Origin: Polytrichum commune
Lineage: Eukaryota > Streptophyta > Polytrichopsida > Polytrichales > Polytrichaceae
DNA length: 64,000 bases
Assembly: GCA_950295325.1 (NCBI GenBank)
Contig: OX485806.1
Coordinates: forward strand, 5,458,001-5,522,000
Direction of reading: 5' to 3'
Shown here: in pieces, positions 48,000 through 59,464 of the stretch
Layout of the letters: the number at the start of each line of letters is the position of its first letter
Position numbering within the stretch: position 1 is the first letter of the stretch
Translations under genes and position numbers: made by a program
The notes under the pieces: model-generated
Database searches by the model: none
What the model saw: only the letters and a program-made list of their open reading frames with translations
What the model was told of the DNA's origin: nothing

Positions 48000-49360
48000 G
48001 AAGGGATGGGTGGTGTCAGCTGGTATGTAATGCATCCACGCCATTGTTGTAGGCTGTGTTTTTCTACTCCAAGCAATTAGCAGGTTGTTGAGCGCTGCCC
48101 CTATACTGGATGCCGAACACACCAGTAGTTCACTTAGGTGGCCGTTTGGGTCCTCGTTTGTTAATGTTGAGGCAGTAAGTGCGGTGGATGGCGGGGAAGG
48201 AAGGGTTGCAGTTGGGGTGCGGTGAATGGCGGGGAGGGAGGGAGGGAGGCTAGGGTGCTCTCCATGGCGGGTTCGGGTTAAGGGGAGATTAGGGTCATTG
48301 ACCGTTAGTCAACACTTTAAGTTAAATTTGAAAGTAGTCCAGGTTGCCCAAAACCCAAACCTCTGCAGCTAACACTTTCCCATTGTGATATGAATGCTCT
48401 CAAAAGGCTTAAGTCTTGCGCTGAACCACTTTCAATTTTCACGTAATGGTTTTTTACAAATTATTACATTTAATTGCACTTAATTAGGTTTAATATGTAT
48501 GAATACTTGTGAAAGTAGTTCTCATTAACTAAAATATTTTCGAAATTGACATATTCGAAATAACACAGTAATTTAAAGTTTAAATTTTGGATGATAAAGA
48601 CCTTTCAAATGGAAGTCAGCAAATTATAATCCTCCATCCTCTTCTATTAAATTCCTCCTCAACAGCAGTGTCGATCAGTGTTGTGAGGAAACATCCAATA
48701 ACAACTGTGGTGCCATTGGCACTGGATTGGTGGTGAATTGGTGCAGTACTTGTGGATTGCAAATTGCAGATTCGCCCTTCCATTCATTCATTCATTCATT
48801 CATTCATTCACCTACAAGGAGAGCAATCTGGTTGTTGCAGAAGAAAGGGTTGCAGTAATCAATCGGAGCAAGCTTGTATTTTTTTTCTGTGCTTCTTCTT
48901 CTTCTTCTTCTTCTTCTTCGTTGTTACTCAGTCTTGTGAGGAGACATCAACATTTGTAGTTATAGGAGTGCCTTGTCCATACTTGATCTGCCCCTGGAGC
49001 AGTTACCTAGGTAGTTTTCTTGGAGGTGAAGATTGGTGGTAGGTCGGTGGCTTGGTCCTGCTGTGTCTGCAAGCTGGGGAGTCACCTACAAGAAGGAGGG
49101 AAAAAAATTGTGTTTTGCATTAGAGGCCAAGTAATCAGAACTAGTTTCATGTCCTTGGCTCCCTCTTGTGAGGAGTCATTTGAATAGACAGTTGTAGGAT
49201 CAAGGAGAAAAAACCAAAATTGGTTGTTGCAGATTAAGGCTAGTGGTCTGAGCTAAGTCTGTTGAGCTGAATTGGAAGACATGGAGACAATGAGAGTGGT
49301 GTTACAAGTGCTGGAGACAATTGCATGTGTGTGTGTGTGCATTGTAATGATCCAGCTATG
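48000..49360. repeat. Intergenic DNA with microsatellites
   Basis: No convincing gene. It contains (CATT)n at about 48,780-48,808, (CTT)n at about 48,893-48,920 and a short (GT)n near 49,326-49,340. Open frames across the microsatellites are low complexity. Confidence 0.6.
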
Positions 49361-49542
49361 GATGAGCTCAAATAGACCCCGTGAATCCTAGATATGAAAA
49401 GATTCTAGTGGTGTCCACCAAATTAAGAGGTTTCACTTTTACCTTCGATTTCAGCAGGGCTTCTCCCGCTGGACGCACGCGTTTTTTTCCTGTCGTTGGC
49501 ACTCCCATTTCCACTAGCTCGCACTCCGATATGCCACGACGA

Positions 49543-50523
49543 TTATTCATACAACCACCAAATGTGCTTCCTCCTGTTGCCCCTAAATTTGGAGATTTTC
49601 CGTCGTTGCGGGCCTCCTCCTTCTGTGCTGCTTCGGTGACATATCAACAAGGACGCAACATGCTTCTCAAATAGACGTGCGCTTTGCCTTCGCGGTGTCG
49701 CTGGTGTGTCCTTGTGCATCGTCACTTTCGAGTCATCGTCATCCTCGTCCTCGTCCTTCTGTTTGGGTTGCTCTGAATCACATACATGAAATCATTTGGA
49801 AACATACCAACCTGTGTCCAAGTTTTTCCCTTCTTAGAAACCATGTCTAGGGATATTTCTGGGCACAATCGGTCAAGACCCTTGTGTTTCCAAGTCCAAC
49901 CGGGTACATGTTCAGAGACCATCTTTCAAAATTTCTTTGTTTAATTGGAGTACATTATTCTATACATTCATGTAAAGTGACGGGTAATCTTCCTGAGGCC
50001 TTGAACCTCAACTAGTTGTTTCTCAAACTCAGCGGGTTTATCCGTAACTAGCAGCCGCTGCTTCTCCCTGTTCATTACTTAGTAAGGTATGTAAGTAGGC
50101 CTTATGTGGACACTCTTCTTAACGCACACCTATAAATGAGGACAAGGGAGGAACTCCAGGGTTACTAAGTTGCAACTCAGCTGTGCGTTTGTTAAAAAGC
50201 CAAACACTCTTTCGAACAGCAGGCTGCATCGTCATGTTTGAAGAATCTGATGCGAGTTTCACAGCATTCGCATGAGCAGTGCTCGGTTTTTTCAGTTTGT
50301 TGGAATGATAATTATTATTATTACTATTACGTGATGATCTCATTTCCTTTGCAGTGGGGTTATCCTTGAGGATGTTGTAAAGTGCGTCCACCGAAAAGAT
50401 GAACTTGCCAGCGTGACTTGTCAATCTTTTGCCGCGTGTGCGGACAGCTGTTCTCAATGAATGTTGTGAAACTCGAGCATCCACTCTCGGAGGTACCATC
50501 CTTAAATTATGTTCCTGCTTCAT
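49543..50523 (-). CDS. Hypothetical protein, probably degenerate, several exons
   Basis: The best part is an open minus-strand stretch of about 130 codons from the ATG at 50,523 (MKQEHNLRMVPPRVDARVSQ). It includes LTSHAGKFIFSVDALYNILK, an Asn-rich run and SVWLFNKRTAELQLSNPG, and ends near a donor-like GTGTGC at about 50,124. Further short open stretches lie at 49,922-49,722 (MVSEHVPGWTWKHKG) and 49,725-49,543. I recognise no domain. The pieces may be exons of a gene carried by the adjacent CACTA element, or remnants of a host gene. Confidence 0.3.
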
Positions 50524-51846
50524 GAATTCAAAGCAAAACTTTCAGAATCTTCAAAAACTTGTGATAGGGGTTTTTTGTATTAAGATAGTAACAAAAAGAG
50601 GCCATGTGCTAAACCAATGAGACTGTGACACATTTCATATTTCTTAATATTTGGTCTCTTGTCATACAGGATCGCACTGTCTCCATGAGGCATCAATTGC
50701 CTCATAATTTTACAGATGGAAGGAGTTGAAATAATGAGGCTACATTTGTGAATACTAAAGTCAATTCAGCCCTTGCTGACACTATTCCACTTAAAAGAAA
50801 GTGCGGGTGAAATTATGTCTAGGTTGAATATACAGAGCCCCGGCCCTCCTTGAATTCTACCTTGAAGAGCATCATGCAACGAAGTTAGACCAGTCAATGA
50901 TGGGAGTATAGGGCAAATTGGAATCAAAGGTGCACAGGTTTACAATGAAACATAGATTCCAATCTCCTCATTTTTTCGTGTCGGTGTTGATAGATGGGAT
51001 GTGGTGGTTGTGTATCTTTCAGACAGTGAGGCGGATGAAGTCATCACCGCTATTTGCATGAAGAGGAGGCTTGTATTCGAGAGGATGTACTTCTTCATGT
51101 GTGCTGATGCCATGGAGGAGATTAGATGAACTAGACTCCTTCTTTGACCACCTAATTGGTTTGCTTACATGAACAAGTTCTGAATTTTTGCTTTACTTTA
51201 TAGTAATTTAGATTTTTTCCTCCTGGGGGATTAAATGAAGTGTGGATGTTGCTAGGACTTAAACGTGCAGACTCTCAAGGTTTCTAAGTACGACTGGACC
51301 AAAGTGCGGCACAAAAATCGTATAAGTCTAGTGAGAGCAACAAAGAAAAGCGCCGGGTTTATGAGGCTGCAAGACGCCAGGATACTTAGCTGCGCAGAAG
51401 GACAACCCTCTTGATGTCAAGGTGAGTAGTATTTCTAAACATTTGTCTGCAATTGACATAGGGGCAACATTTCAAGGGAATCATGGTTTTAGCCAAAGTT
51501 CTTGACAAACTGTGGGTATTTCTAAAACTTGACTGAAATAATGTGCGCTGTTGACTACCCACATCTACGTTGTTGACTAGCCATAGTCACGTATGTTAAT
51601 GTTGTGACTACGTGTAGTCGTACATGTAGAGTTGTGGATGTACAAGCAGCGAAAGCCATTGTAATAGGTCGCGTAAATGGTAGAAATATATAATGGCAGT
51701 TGGAAATATATAATGGCAAATAGTGCCACAGTTGGATGCTTTCCTTTTCCCCAAAGTTGACTGGAAATGTTGCTATTGCCATTTTTGGCTCACAGTCGGG
51801 TTGCAATGTTGCAAACATGGATAATTGTGTCCTTTGTGATTTGCAG
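50524..51846. other. 5' region of the TNP2 transposon, no confident gene
   Basis: Mostly non-coding. Around 50,990-51,125 the plus strand has a coding-like stretch (VVVVYLSDSEADEVITAICM then KRRLVFERMYFF) of unknown family. Near 51,541-51,630 there is a cluster of GTTGACTA, ATAGTCAC and GTGACTAC words. I did not find the 5' terminal repeat of the element. Confidence 0.4.
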
Positions 51847-52720
51847 ATAAAGCATGTGTGTTCCAAGTCCAACAAGCCCTGTGACTGCTTATGTCAAGAT
51901 TGTGGCCGTGATAGGTGGGGCTGCAATAAACCACCTTGCATATGTCCGTTGAAGTTGAAGTGCACGTTCGGGCTGGATTTCGCCGTGCGCAAACAACGTT
52001 TAAAGTGCAAGTGCCACTGGAAGAACGGTCGGGTGCTTCCAAGGTGGATGTGCAAGTGCAAAGTGAGGGCGACTTGATTTTTGGTAAATGCCTATCAGAC
52101 CTCTGCGTAACGCAGCGTCGTCTCCGTGGATGTCATCGAACGTGTTGTCATTGAGGTTTTTAGATTCAATGCGCAAACTTGTATGAATGAGGCACTTTGC
52201 TTGTTTTTGAGTATGTAAACTAGTGTGAAAATAGTGCCCTTGGATCCGAGGACACCTTACATTCAAAATAATACAATGTTGGGGCTAATGAATGCTGGTA
52301 GGAAAACTGGCCTCCCACATCATTGGAGTGTGACAGATGGACAAGAACTCAAGAGATGAACTATTGCACCTACAACTCTGGGACCTAGAGGAGAAGGAGG
52401 CAAATGGACTACACCTCTCATCATATCCCTGTCCCTGTAAAAAGTGCATGGGTGGGACGGTTCTATCAAGAGAAACCATTCGCAAGCATTTGAGGCATTA
52501 CAAACGCGACCCACAGTTCCAAACACCAATACTGGTATTTGTTGGTATTCCTAAAACTTGACTGAAATAATGTGCATTGTTGACTACCCATGATGTGCTA
52601 TGTTGACTAGCCATAGTCACATATGTTAATATTGTGACTATGTTAATATTGTTGACTAGTCATAGTCACATATGTTAATATTGTGACTACAAAATATGCG
52701 CATATTGTGACTACCACAGT
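51541..52720 (+). repeat. Duplicated intron segments with TTGACTA/TAGTCA words in the TNP2 element
   Basis: AAAACTTGACTGAAATAATG followed by TGC and GTTGACTACCCA occurs at about 51,528-51,560 and 52,550-52,588. Both are followed by TTGACTAGCCATAGTCAC and TTGTGACTA motifs, with further copies up to 52,715. Similar words recur near 54,300 and 55,375-55,460 and at the 3' end. They may be internal binding sites for the element's TnpA-like protein. Confidence 0.65.
51847..52077 (+). CDS. Cysteine-rich exon upstream of the TNP2 transposase
   Basis: Follows an acceptor (GATTTGCAG at about 51,838-51,846) and ends in TGA after about 76 codons. The product is strongly basic and contains many cysteines in pairs: HVCSKSNKPCDCLCQDCGRD, CNKPPCICPLKLKC, LKCKCHWKNG and WMCKCK. 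The spacing suggests a small zinc-binding, possibly DNA-binding module, but I cannot assign a family. It lies 260 bp upstream of the transposase-associated exon on the same strand. Upstream exons are not resolved. Confidence 0.4.
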   Translation: MKHVCSKSNKPCDCLCQDCGRDRWGCNKPPCICPLKLKCTFGLDFAVRKQRLKCKCHWKNGRVLPRWMCKCKVRAT

Positions 52721-55700
52721 TGGATATGCATATGCAGTCTGGTCTTAGTGCCCAATCAAGTACAGTACTAAATACTGATGAGGTTCCTCCAAGCGCTGTG
52801 GATGCCGAACCCGAGGAAGGCAGCGACGTATATCAGGATGCGAATGAGGAAGGCGATTTTGAAATGCAGCGGATGATAACAGAGTGCTTTGGCCGGTTTG
52901 AGAACGACATTGGTGATAGAGAGGAGGATGAAGTACTTGAAGATGAACGGGAGTTTATGGCCGATGAAGGAATGGATCTACTGGAAGAATCTTCCATACC
53001 ACTGTACGAGGGAAGCAAAACAAGCCGAGTAGTTGCAGTCATTCTCCTTCTCAATTGCTTTGCCGTTTTTGGAGTCTCCAATGCATGCGCTACAGAATTG
53101 CTGAAGTTGCTCTCGGAGCTACTACCTGTCAAAAACACTCTTCCGAAGTCTTACTATGAAGCTCGCAAGTATCTAAGACACCTCGGATTATCATTTGTCT
53201 CTATACATGCCTGTGTAAATGGGTGTTGTTTATTCCGAAAGGAGCTAGAAGGCGCCATGAATTGTCCAAAGTGTGGACAATTGAGGTTCAAATCGGAGTC
53301 AAGCAGGACACCAATGAAAGTTTTGCGGCATTTTCCACTTATACCACGGCTGCGAAGGATGTATCGGTGTACATCTCTTGCAAAATTAAATAAGTGGCAT
53401 ACCGAACGGAAGGACCGTTGTGGCAATGTGGAGTGCGTTCCGGACTCGAAGGCATGGAAACACATTGACTCCGTATATCCAGGGTTTGCGTTGGAAGAAA
53501 GGAACATACGACTCGGACTTGCTCTAGACGGTGTGAATCCGTTCTCAAACCAATCCCTGAGTCATTCCACTTGGCCAGTTGTGCTACTGAACTACAATAT
53601 GCCACCATGGTTGGTGACAAAGCGGTTTTTCTTGATGTTGGCCCTTCTCATTCCAGGGAAAGAGAGCGTGACATCTAAAAACGTGGACGTGTACCTTGCT
53701 CCTTTGATTGAGGAATTGAAGCAACTTTGGGAAGGCATTGAAGCAGTAGATGCATCCGCGGAGAGGGTGAATAGGAAATTCACGTTGAAGGCCATCCTCA
53801 TGTGGTGCATTCACGACTTCCCGGCATATGGATTAGTGTCAGGGCAAGTTACAAAGGGGTACAAAGGGTGCACCGAATGCGGTCCTAGTGTAACAACCCG
53901 ACGTTCAGCTGCGTTAACGAAGAATGTATATTTAGGACATCGTCGTTTCTTGAATCGAACCCATCCATATCGCAGATTACAGAGAGCTTTTGATGGATCA
54001 CAGGAGACTCGTCCACCACCAAGACAGCTAAGTGGCCGTGACGTAGTCCGTTATGCGAAGAGGAGAGAAACCTGGTTGGCTGACTCCCCACGAAACAGAC
54101 CAGGAGGGGTTAACGATCCAGTACATGACACAGGCGTGAAGAGATTGTCCATATTATTCTCACTTCCATACTGGCAGGTGAGTGTATAGATTCAATTTCT
54201 GTGTGAAACCCTCACGACTCAATATAAGACTAGCAATAGTCAAAGGAGCACTGAGAGCTTTGGAGATTGGTTTGGAGGACTACTGGCAGTCAACTTATAG
54301 TCACATCCATGCATAGTTGACTACAGTCAAATATGATTGACTACACATAGTGCGTGCTAATGTAATAGTGTATAAAATATGATGACCAAGAGTACAGATA
54401 TATTTCCACTAATGGGAGCCATTGTTTGTATGCAGTCTCTTGCGATAAGGCATGTGCTTGATGCAATGCACTGTGAAAAGAACTTATGTGAGAACATCAT
54501 GAAGACAATTTGGGGTTTAAAGGATAACCTCAAAGTACGGATGGATCTAGCGGAAGCAAACATAAGGCCGGAATTGCACGCAATTTCTGGTGGTGCTGAG
54601 GGAACGTTGTTGATACCAAGAACTCCGTATATTCTATCAAGAGCAGAGAAGGTTGTGTTTACAAATATCATCCGTGGATTGAAGACTCCTAGCAATTACG
54701 TGGGCCAACTGTCTCAAAGAATCACAGGAGATGGAGAGTTAAGAGGAATGAAGAGTCACGACTATCACATTCTAATGCAACAGATCTTGCCATTGTGCTT
54801 ACGAACGCTCTTACCAAAAGATGTCCGAATTGCCATTATTCGGATATGTCGAGTATTTGCCCGTTTGTGCGTGAAGTCGGTGGACCCTTCAAGCATGACG
54901 GATTTGTTCAATGAGACAGCCGTGACTATGTGTATGTTGGAAAGGGTCTTCCCACCGGCGTTCTTCGATGTCATGACCCACTTGCCTATTCATTTGGTAC
55001 AACAGTTAGACATTTGCGGACCGGTGCACACCTGGTGGATGTACCCAATGGAACGGTACCTGAAAACTTTGAAAGGATATGTGCGTCTTCGAAGCAACCC
55101 TGAAGGCTCTATGGCACAAGGCTACATCATGGATGAAGCAGTGGGGTTTTGTACTGAATATATGCAACATTGTTGTGAAAGTGAGCGTCGTGTGTGGGAC
55201 GACAAAGAAGAACCTGCAATGAATAGCGAGGTCATGGAAGGAAATGGGCGGCATAGGTTGTTGCCAGACGAATTACGGTTTTGGATACATGAATTTGTGC
55301 TGAACAATGCGGAGCCATTGCAGGTTTACAGAGAGTAAATCCACGTACTTTGTGTTGTTGCTCCTGTGACTACATTGTTAACTAGTAATGATAGTCATAA
55401 GCATCCAGAATGTGACTAACTGCAGTACTAGATATGCTGCATATGACTAAGTCTAGTCATCTTTGAGTTTTGGACGACTATTTTCAGTCATTGCATCATT
55501 AAGCTGTAATTATAGTGTCGTGGGAAATGAAATAATTAATGACTATAAGATGTGAGTGTCTGGTGCAGACGGCACGCTACAGAAATGACCCGAAGGAAGA
55601 GGTCCCGAGAAGACATGCGACGTCAACAGCGGGGTAGGAGATTGGAGTACCCAAGCAGCATGGAAGAGGAGGCCTTCACAACCTGGTTCCCTGTTGTAGT

Positions 55701-56283
55701 GCAAGATGAGATGAACCAAGGGACTGATGTATCCATGGACGTTCAAGCATTGCTAATGCCGCCCTCAAGGAACGCCAAGTCCTACAAGTCAATGTATGCG
55801 TACGGCAACCACATAAGGGTTCGAAGCATAGAAGCAAACATGAATACATGTGATAGTGGTGTGGCTGCGACCTTTTCGCAAGCATGTCGTGCGAGCAGCA
55901 GTTCTAGAAATGTAAGGACATCAAATTTAGAATACATAGGATGGGTGGAAGAAATAATAGGGGTAGACTATGGAGAGTTTGAGTTGATAGTTTTGTATTG
56001 CACATGGGTGCGAGCCAACCTCCGGGGCGTCGGAGCAACAATGAACCGTGACGACTACGGCTTCACATTGATCAAATTCGATCGTGTCATACCCTATTCA
56101 GCAGACTCGTTTGCATTTCCCCTCCATGTGCAACAAGTCTTTTTTGTGGACGATGTGGAGAATCCCGAATGGAAAGTTGTGTTGAGGAAAGAAGCTCGAG
56201 GTGCAAGAGTGGCGTCTACATGTGAGAGAAAACCTGAAACACTTAGTTTACATGTAGGACGAGTGAAGACTACCGTGGATTGA
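52337..56283 (+). CDS. CACTA (En/Spm) TNP2-type transposase, multi-exon
   Basis: Exon 52,337-52,534 encodes a Transpos_assoc (PF13963) motif, YPCPCKKCMGG with KHLRHYK. Exon 52,738-54,177 encodes Transposase_21 (PF02992): an acidic lead, Cys motif CVNGCCLFRKE and CPKCGQLRF, the core LGLALDGVNPFSNQ, LLNYNMPPWL, LIPGKES and DFPAYGLVSG, and CTECGP. Exon 54,436-55,323 has HVLDAMHCEKNLCENIMKTI and the DUF4218 region (PF13960; HLPIHLVQQLDICGPVHTWW, PMERYLKTLKGYVR). The last exon, from about 55,569 to 56,283, contains DUF4216 (PF13952; GYGEFELIVLY-like core, FGFTLIKFDR-like strand). The first three exons join in phase. The last does not join in phase, and coding-like sequence continues in another frame after 56,283 to about 56,420 (EDVHVALQEREEEPDNNEER), so the 3' part carries one or two frameshifts or unresolved splicing. 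The protein would cut and rejoin CACTA ends in the nucleus. Confidence 0.88.
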
Positions 56284-56650
56284 GATCTAATATTTTAAAC
56301 GAAGATGTGCAACCTGGCGCACCGGTGCTAGAAGGCTGCATAGTACTAGAAGCTGAGGACGTTCATGTAGCACTACAAGAAAGAGAGGAAGAGCCAGATA
56401 ACAATGAAGAGAGATTATAGTGTGGCCTTTTGAGACGTCGTCGGATGTAGTCAAATTGGACTAAAACTAGTCAAATTGGTCACCATGGTCGTACCCAATG
56501 AGTAAAATTTTGTTCCCGAAGTTCGCCCCCTCGAGGTCCTCTTATTTTTTACTACAACTTGACTAGGAATCTTCTAGGAATCTTTTTTTACTAGTTGTAG
56601 TCATCATGTGACAATTAGTCAAGTTCGGTCAACTTGCTCTAGTAAAAAAA

Positions 56651-56669
56651 GCCTGCATTTGGCATAGTG
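56651..56669 (+). repeat. Probable 3' terminal inverted repeat of the TNP2 transposon
   Basis: GCCTGCATTTGGCATAGTG; read from outside it is CACTATGCCAAATGCAGGC, the CACT(A)-type end expected for this superfamily. TTGACTA-type words lie just before it (56,590-56,640). No matching 5' copy was found in the window, so the 5' end may be diverged, truncated or misread. Confidence 0.5.
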
Positions 56670-56678
56670 AGAAGAAAC

Positions 56679-56745
56679 CAACGGGAATCGAACCCGGACC
56701 ATCTAAGTGTAATACTAACATCCTTCCTCAACCAACGGAGGAAAC
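56679..56745 (-). ncRNA. tRNA-derived SINE-like or tRNA-pseudogene sequence
   Basis: On the minus strand, a box B GGGTTCGATTCCCG (around 56,683-56,695) is preceded, about 35 nt upstream, by a box A-like CTCCGTTGGTTGAGGA (around 56,724-56,739). The T-arm is nearly perfect, but no acceptor stem can be formed, so this is not a working tRNA. It starts within about 15 bp of the transposon end. Confidence 0.5.
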
Positions 56746-56842
56746 ATGACTTGGTGACCACAACCACAACAAACCTCAACTTATACCATAACACGAGCGT
56801 GATTACTTGCTAACAACTATGGTGGGTTACTTTTATTTTATT

Positions 56843-56844
<2 letters not shown>

Positions 56845-56874
<30 letters not shown>
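56845..56874 (+). repeat. (TATC)n microsatellite
   Basis: About eight copies of CTAT/TATC, flanked by TTTTATTTTATTTTA. Confidence 0.9.
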
Positions 56875-58920
56875 GAGTTTTATTTATCTATGAGTCTAGG
56901 GGGAGAAGAAGTCAAGTGAAGAAGAGGGAAAGTGGGTTTGAAAGGGGGAGAGGCCAAAAGAAAAGGTCTTAACCGTTTTTTCTCTCGGGCGGCCCGAAAG
57001 ATGCCGGGCAACCCGGGAAAAAAGGTAGAGGTTGGAGGGGTCTCGGGAGGTAGGAGGTAGAGAGCTCATTATGCATGTTAGAGGGTAGAGGAAGAGGGAG
57101 AAGGTGAGAGGGGCGAAGCCGTGCTCCGTTGGGGATTGATGCATGTAGTTGGGTAGAAGGAGAGGAGAAAGGGGGGTGGTGAGGAGAAGCCCTGCCGAAA
57201 TGAATGGTGAGAGTGTGGCGAAGCAGAGGTGGAATGAGGCATGCATCGGGGCGGGGATGGCGATAGGAAAAGGGAGAGGCTCTGGTGCGGCGAAAGAGGC
57301 CGCATGGAGTCAATGTTGCAGTGTAGGTCCCGGCACGGGTAAATCGGCCAGCAAAGGCGACTTGTGAGCAGGCTTCCGTCTTTTTGTGGTGCTGAATAGC
57401 ACGAGGTGGACGAATACATCCGCTGCCGTCGCGGCTCATTGATCGATGTGAGTGGAGGATCCAGGTTCGGACTCAAGGCAAGGTTCCCGGGCAGATCCGG
57501 CAGCAAGAACGCCGACGCCATGTGACCAGTTTCGTTGTTTTCCCCTCTCACTCAGATCCACGGCCTCAGTCAAGCATATGAGCTTCATGACTACTTTCAA
57601 GAGCCAACATCGTCTCTGTCTTCCTAAGGCTGCCTTGACTAGTGCTTAGGGTCGTGTGGTGCATGGTGCGTGGGGAGGGAAAACCGCATCATACAAACAT
57701 CCCCCGGGTTCTGGTTTCGCAGACTCGTGGTGGGTGTGAACTCTGTGTTGTGCATGAATGCCCTTGATGATGTGGCTAGCGCAAGAAGTGGGAGGCGAAT
57801 CCATAGGCTGCGTGGTGATAGGTTAGGAAACAAGATTAATCAGAAGAGGGGTAGGGCGAATTCGGCAGTGAGATTCAAGTCGTAGTGATAGCGAGGCAGC
57901 CGGTGCTGTTGGGACGAATGCAATGTGCGAGCTCTGCACACACACTCGGCAAGGAGAAAGGGGAGTGCTGCTGTTCAGAGTCAAAGGATTGTGCAAGGAA
58001 GTCCATTTTAGTTTTTTGCAGATTGAGTTCTCTCTTTTCTCTTGTGTGGTGGAAGGAAGGAGTGCGGTCAGGTAAAAAATATATATAAACAGATTGTGAG
58101 CTCGGAGGGGGCTTCTCGTCATTCGGGGCCGGGCTGGGAGTCCTGGGCACTCCAGTAGTGGGAATTTCCTGCTACACTCTGAGTGTTATTGTTGTGCAGC
58201 GTGGCGTCAACGGAGGGGATCGCGCTGGAGTCTTTGAGGTGCACGGCGACATCTGGGAAGAATTGTTGTTGGAGTCGGGGAAGGGGTTTCAATGCTGGGG
58301 TCACGGTCGGAGGGTAGGTTGCCTTGTTTGCAGGGACTCCAGTCCGTGCCCGTGGGAATGTTGCACAAGAATTAGGGCCGCAACCAGTGTGTTCCGAGGG
58401 AGATTTGCAGTGCCGTTGGAGCTAGGTCGCCGGTTACTGGCGAACTGTTAGGAGAAGGGGAGTTGCTCTGGCAGTCGGCGGTGAATCAGTGATAGTGCAC
58501 AAGCTCAGTCTGGGAGTTTCGAAGGAGTCACCGGCTGTTTGGGATTACTGTGAGGCTGCAGTCCACAGGAGCTTCACCAATTAGTGGGCTTGCAGCCGAG
58601 GAGGCCGCCTCACGGGGTGCCAGCGAGGCTGGGACGGTGGAAGTTGGTGGCATCGGAGGAAGAGCAACCGGGTGGACATTGAGATTGTAGGTTGAGTGAT
58701 TAGACTTAGGATTCATTGAGGTGGGGTAGGATTTACAGACTTGGAATGAGTTATAAGAGCATTTGTGAATGCTTAAGTGCTGAATAAATAAATAAATAAA
58801 GGTGTTATACACACCACTTCTCCCAATCCTCTTCCCTTGCTTGCACTTGTTACTTGCATATTTGAATGTAGCCCATGAACCCTCACCCGGACTAGGACGC
58901 AATCGAAGGGTGAGGGGGAT
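56875..58920. other. GC-richer intergenic DNA, no confident gene
   Basis: Open frames exist on both strands but overlap each other and have Pro/Ser/Arg-rich composition without recognisable domains. A short (AATA)n run is at 58,784-58,799. This could be the 5' part or an intron of the decayed pogo-like gene just downstream, but I cannot show it. Confidence 0.4.
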
Positions 58921-58935
58921 TTGGGCTTACAGAGT

Positions 58936-59425
58936 GGAATGCAGATATCAACAATTCTGATGAACGTATGAAGTCCAAAATGGAGGAAGCAGCTTTGGAA
59001 TTGGGCAATCTCATCGCCGCATTGAATTTGGATTTGGATGTCGAAAGCAAGCCTGTAGAAAAGCTTTGTCCTTTGGAGTACATAAACATGGAAGGTGAAG
59101 ATGATTTTGAGGTGGAATATTCTACTAAAGAGCTTGTGCAATTAGTGCAAGATGGCGAACAGGTTCTTGAATCCATGGAAGTAGACCCATTGATTATTGA
59201 TAGCAGTGATGATGAGTCTAAAGTAGTGAAGCTAAGCGATGCACAAAAATATGCTAAAGATGTTTTGAATTTTATGGCTAGCCAAGGTTCTCAGATTTTC
59301 AACACTCTGGAGTTGTTAGGAATGGAAAAATCCATGACAAACTCATTAGAATTGGTGTTGCACATTTAACATCAACAAAGCAATGTGACATTAGAAGCTT
59401 CTTTGTCTCTAGTGAGAGGTCTTTA
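58936..59425 (+). pseudogene. C-terminal remnant of a pogo/Tigger-like (DDE_1) transposase
   Basis: After an acceptor-like GGGCTTACAG the frame reads EWNADINNSDERMKSKMEEA, LGNLIAALNLDLDVE, CPLEYINMEGEDDFE, YSTKELVQLVQDGEQ and SDAQKYAKDVLNFMASQGSQ. This is the layout of the region after the catalytic domain in plant and animal pogo/Tigger proteins: a helix, then an ExxxxLTDEEIV-like strand, acidic DDSEE, then a helix ending in QQ. Near 59,371-59,395, one frame over, it reads KQCDIRSFF, which fits the QxxIxxFF PCNA-binding motif usual at the end of pogo proteins. The frame change before it and the absence of an upstream catalytic domain in the window indicate a broken copy. The catalytic part is not visible in the preceding 2 kb. 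Confidence 0.55.
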
Positions 59426-59464
59426 CCTAGGGTTGTCTATTGTGTCGTGACGGAGGGTAATCCC

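Noticed and set aside
56371-56383. CACTACAAGAAAG, which resembles a CACTA terminal sequence
   Set aside because: It lies within coding-like sequence (VHVALQEREEE) at the end of the transposase gene and has no matching partner. The end at 56,651-56,669 is more plausible.
56679-56745. Functional tRNA gene
   Set aside because: Box A and box B are present but the acceptor stem does not pair, so it was listed as SINE-like instead.
57078-57551. Several open frames of about 150 codons on the minus strand
   Set aside because: They overlap one another in different frames, have Pro/Ser/Leu-rich low-complexity composition and lack splice or domain support.
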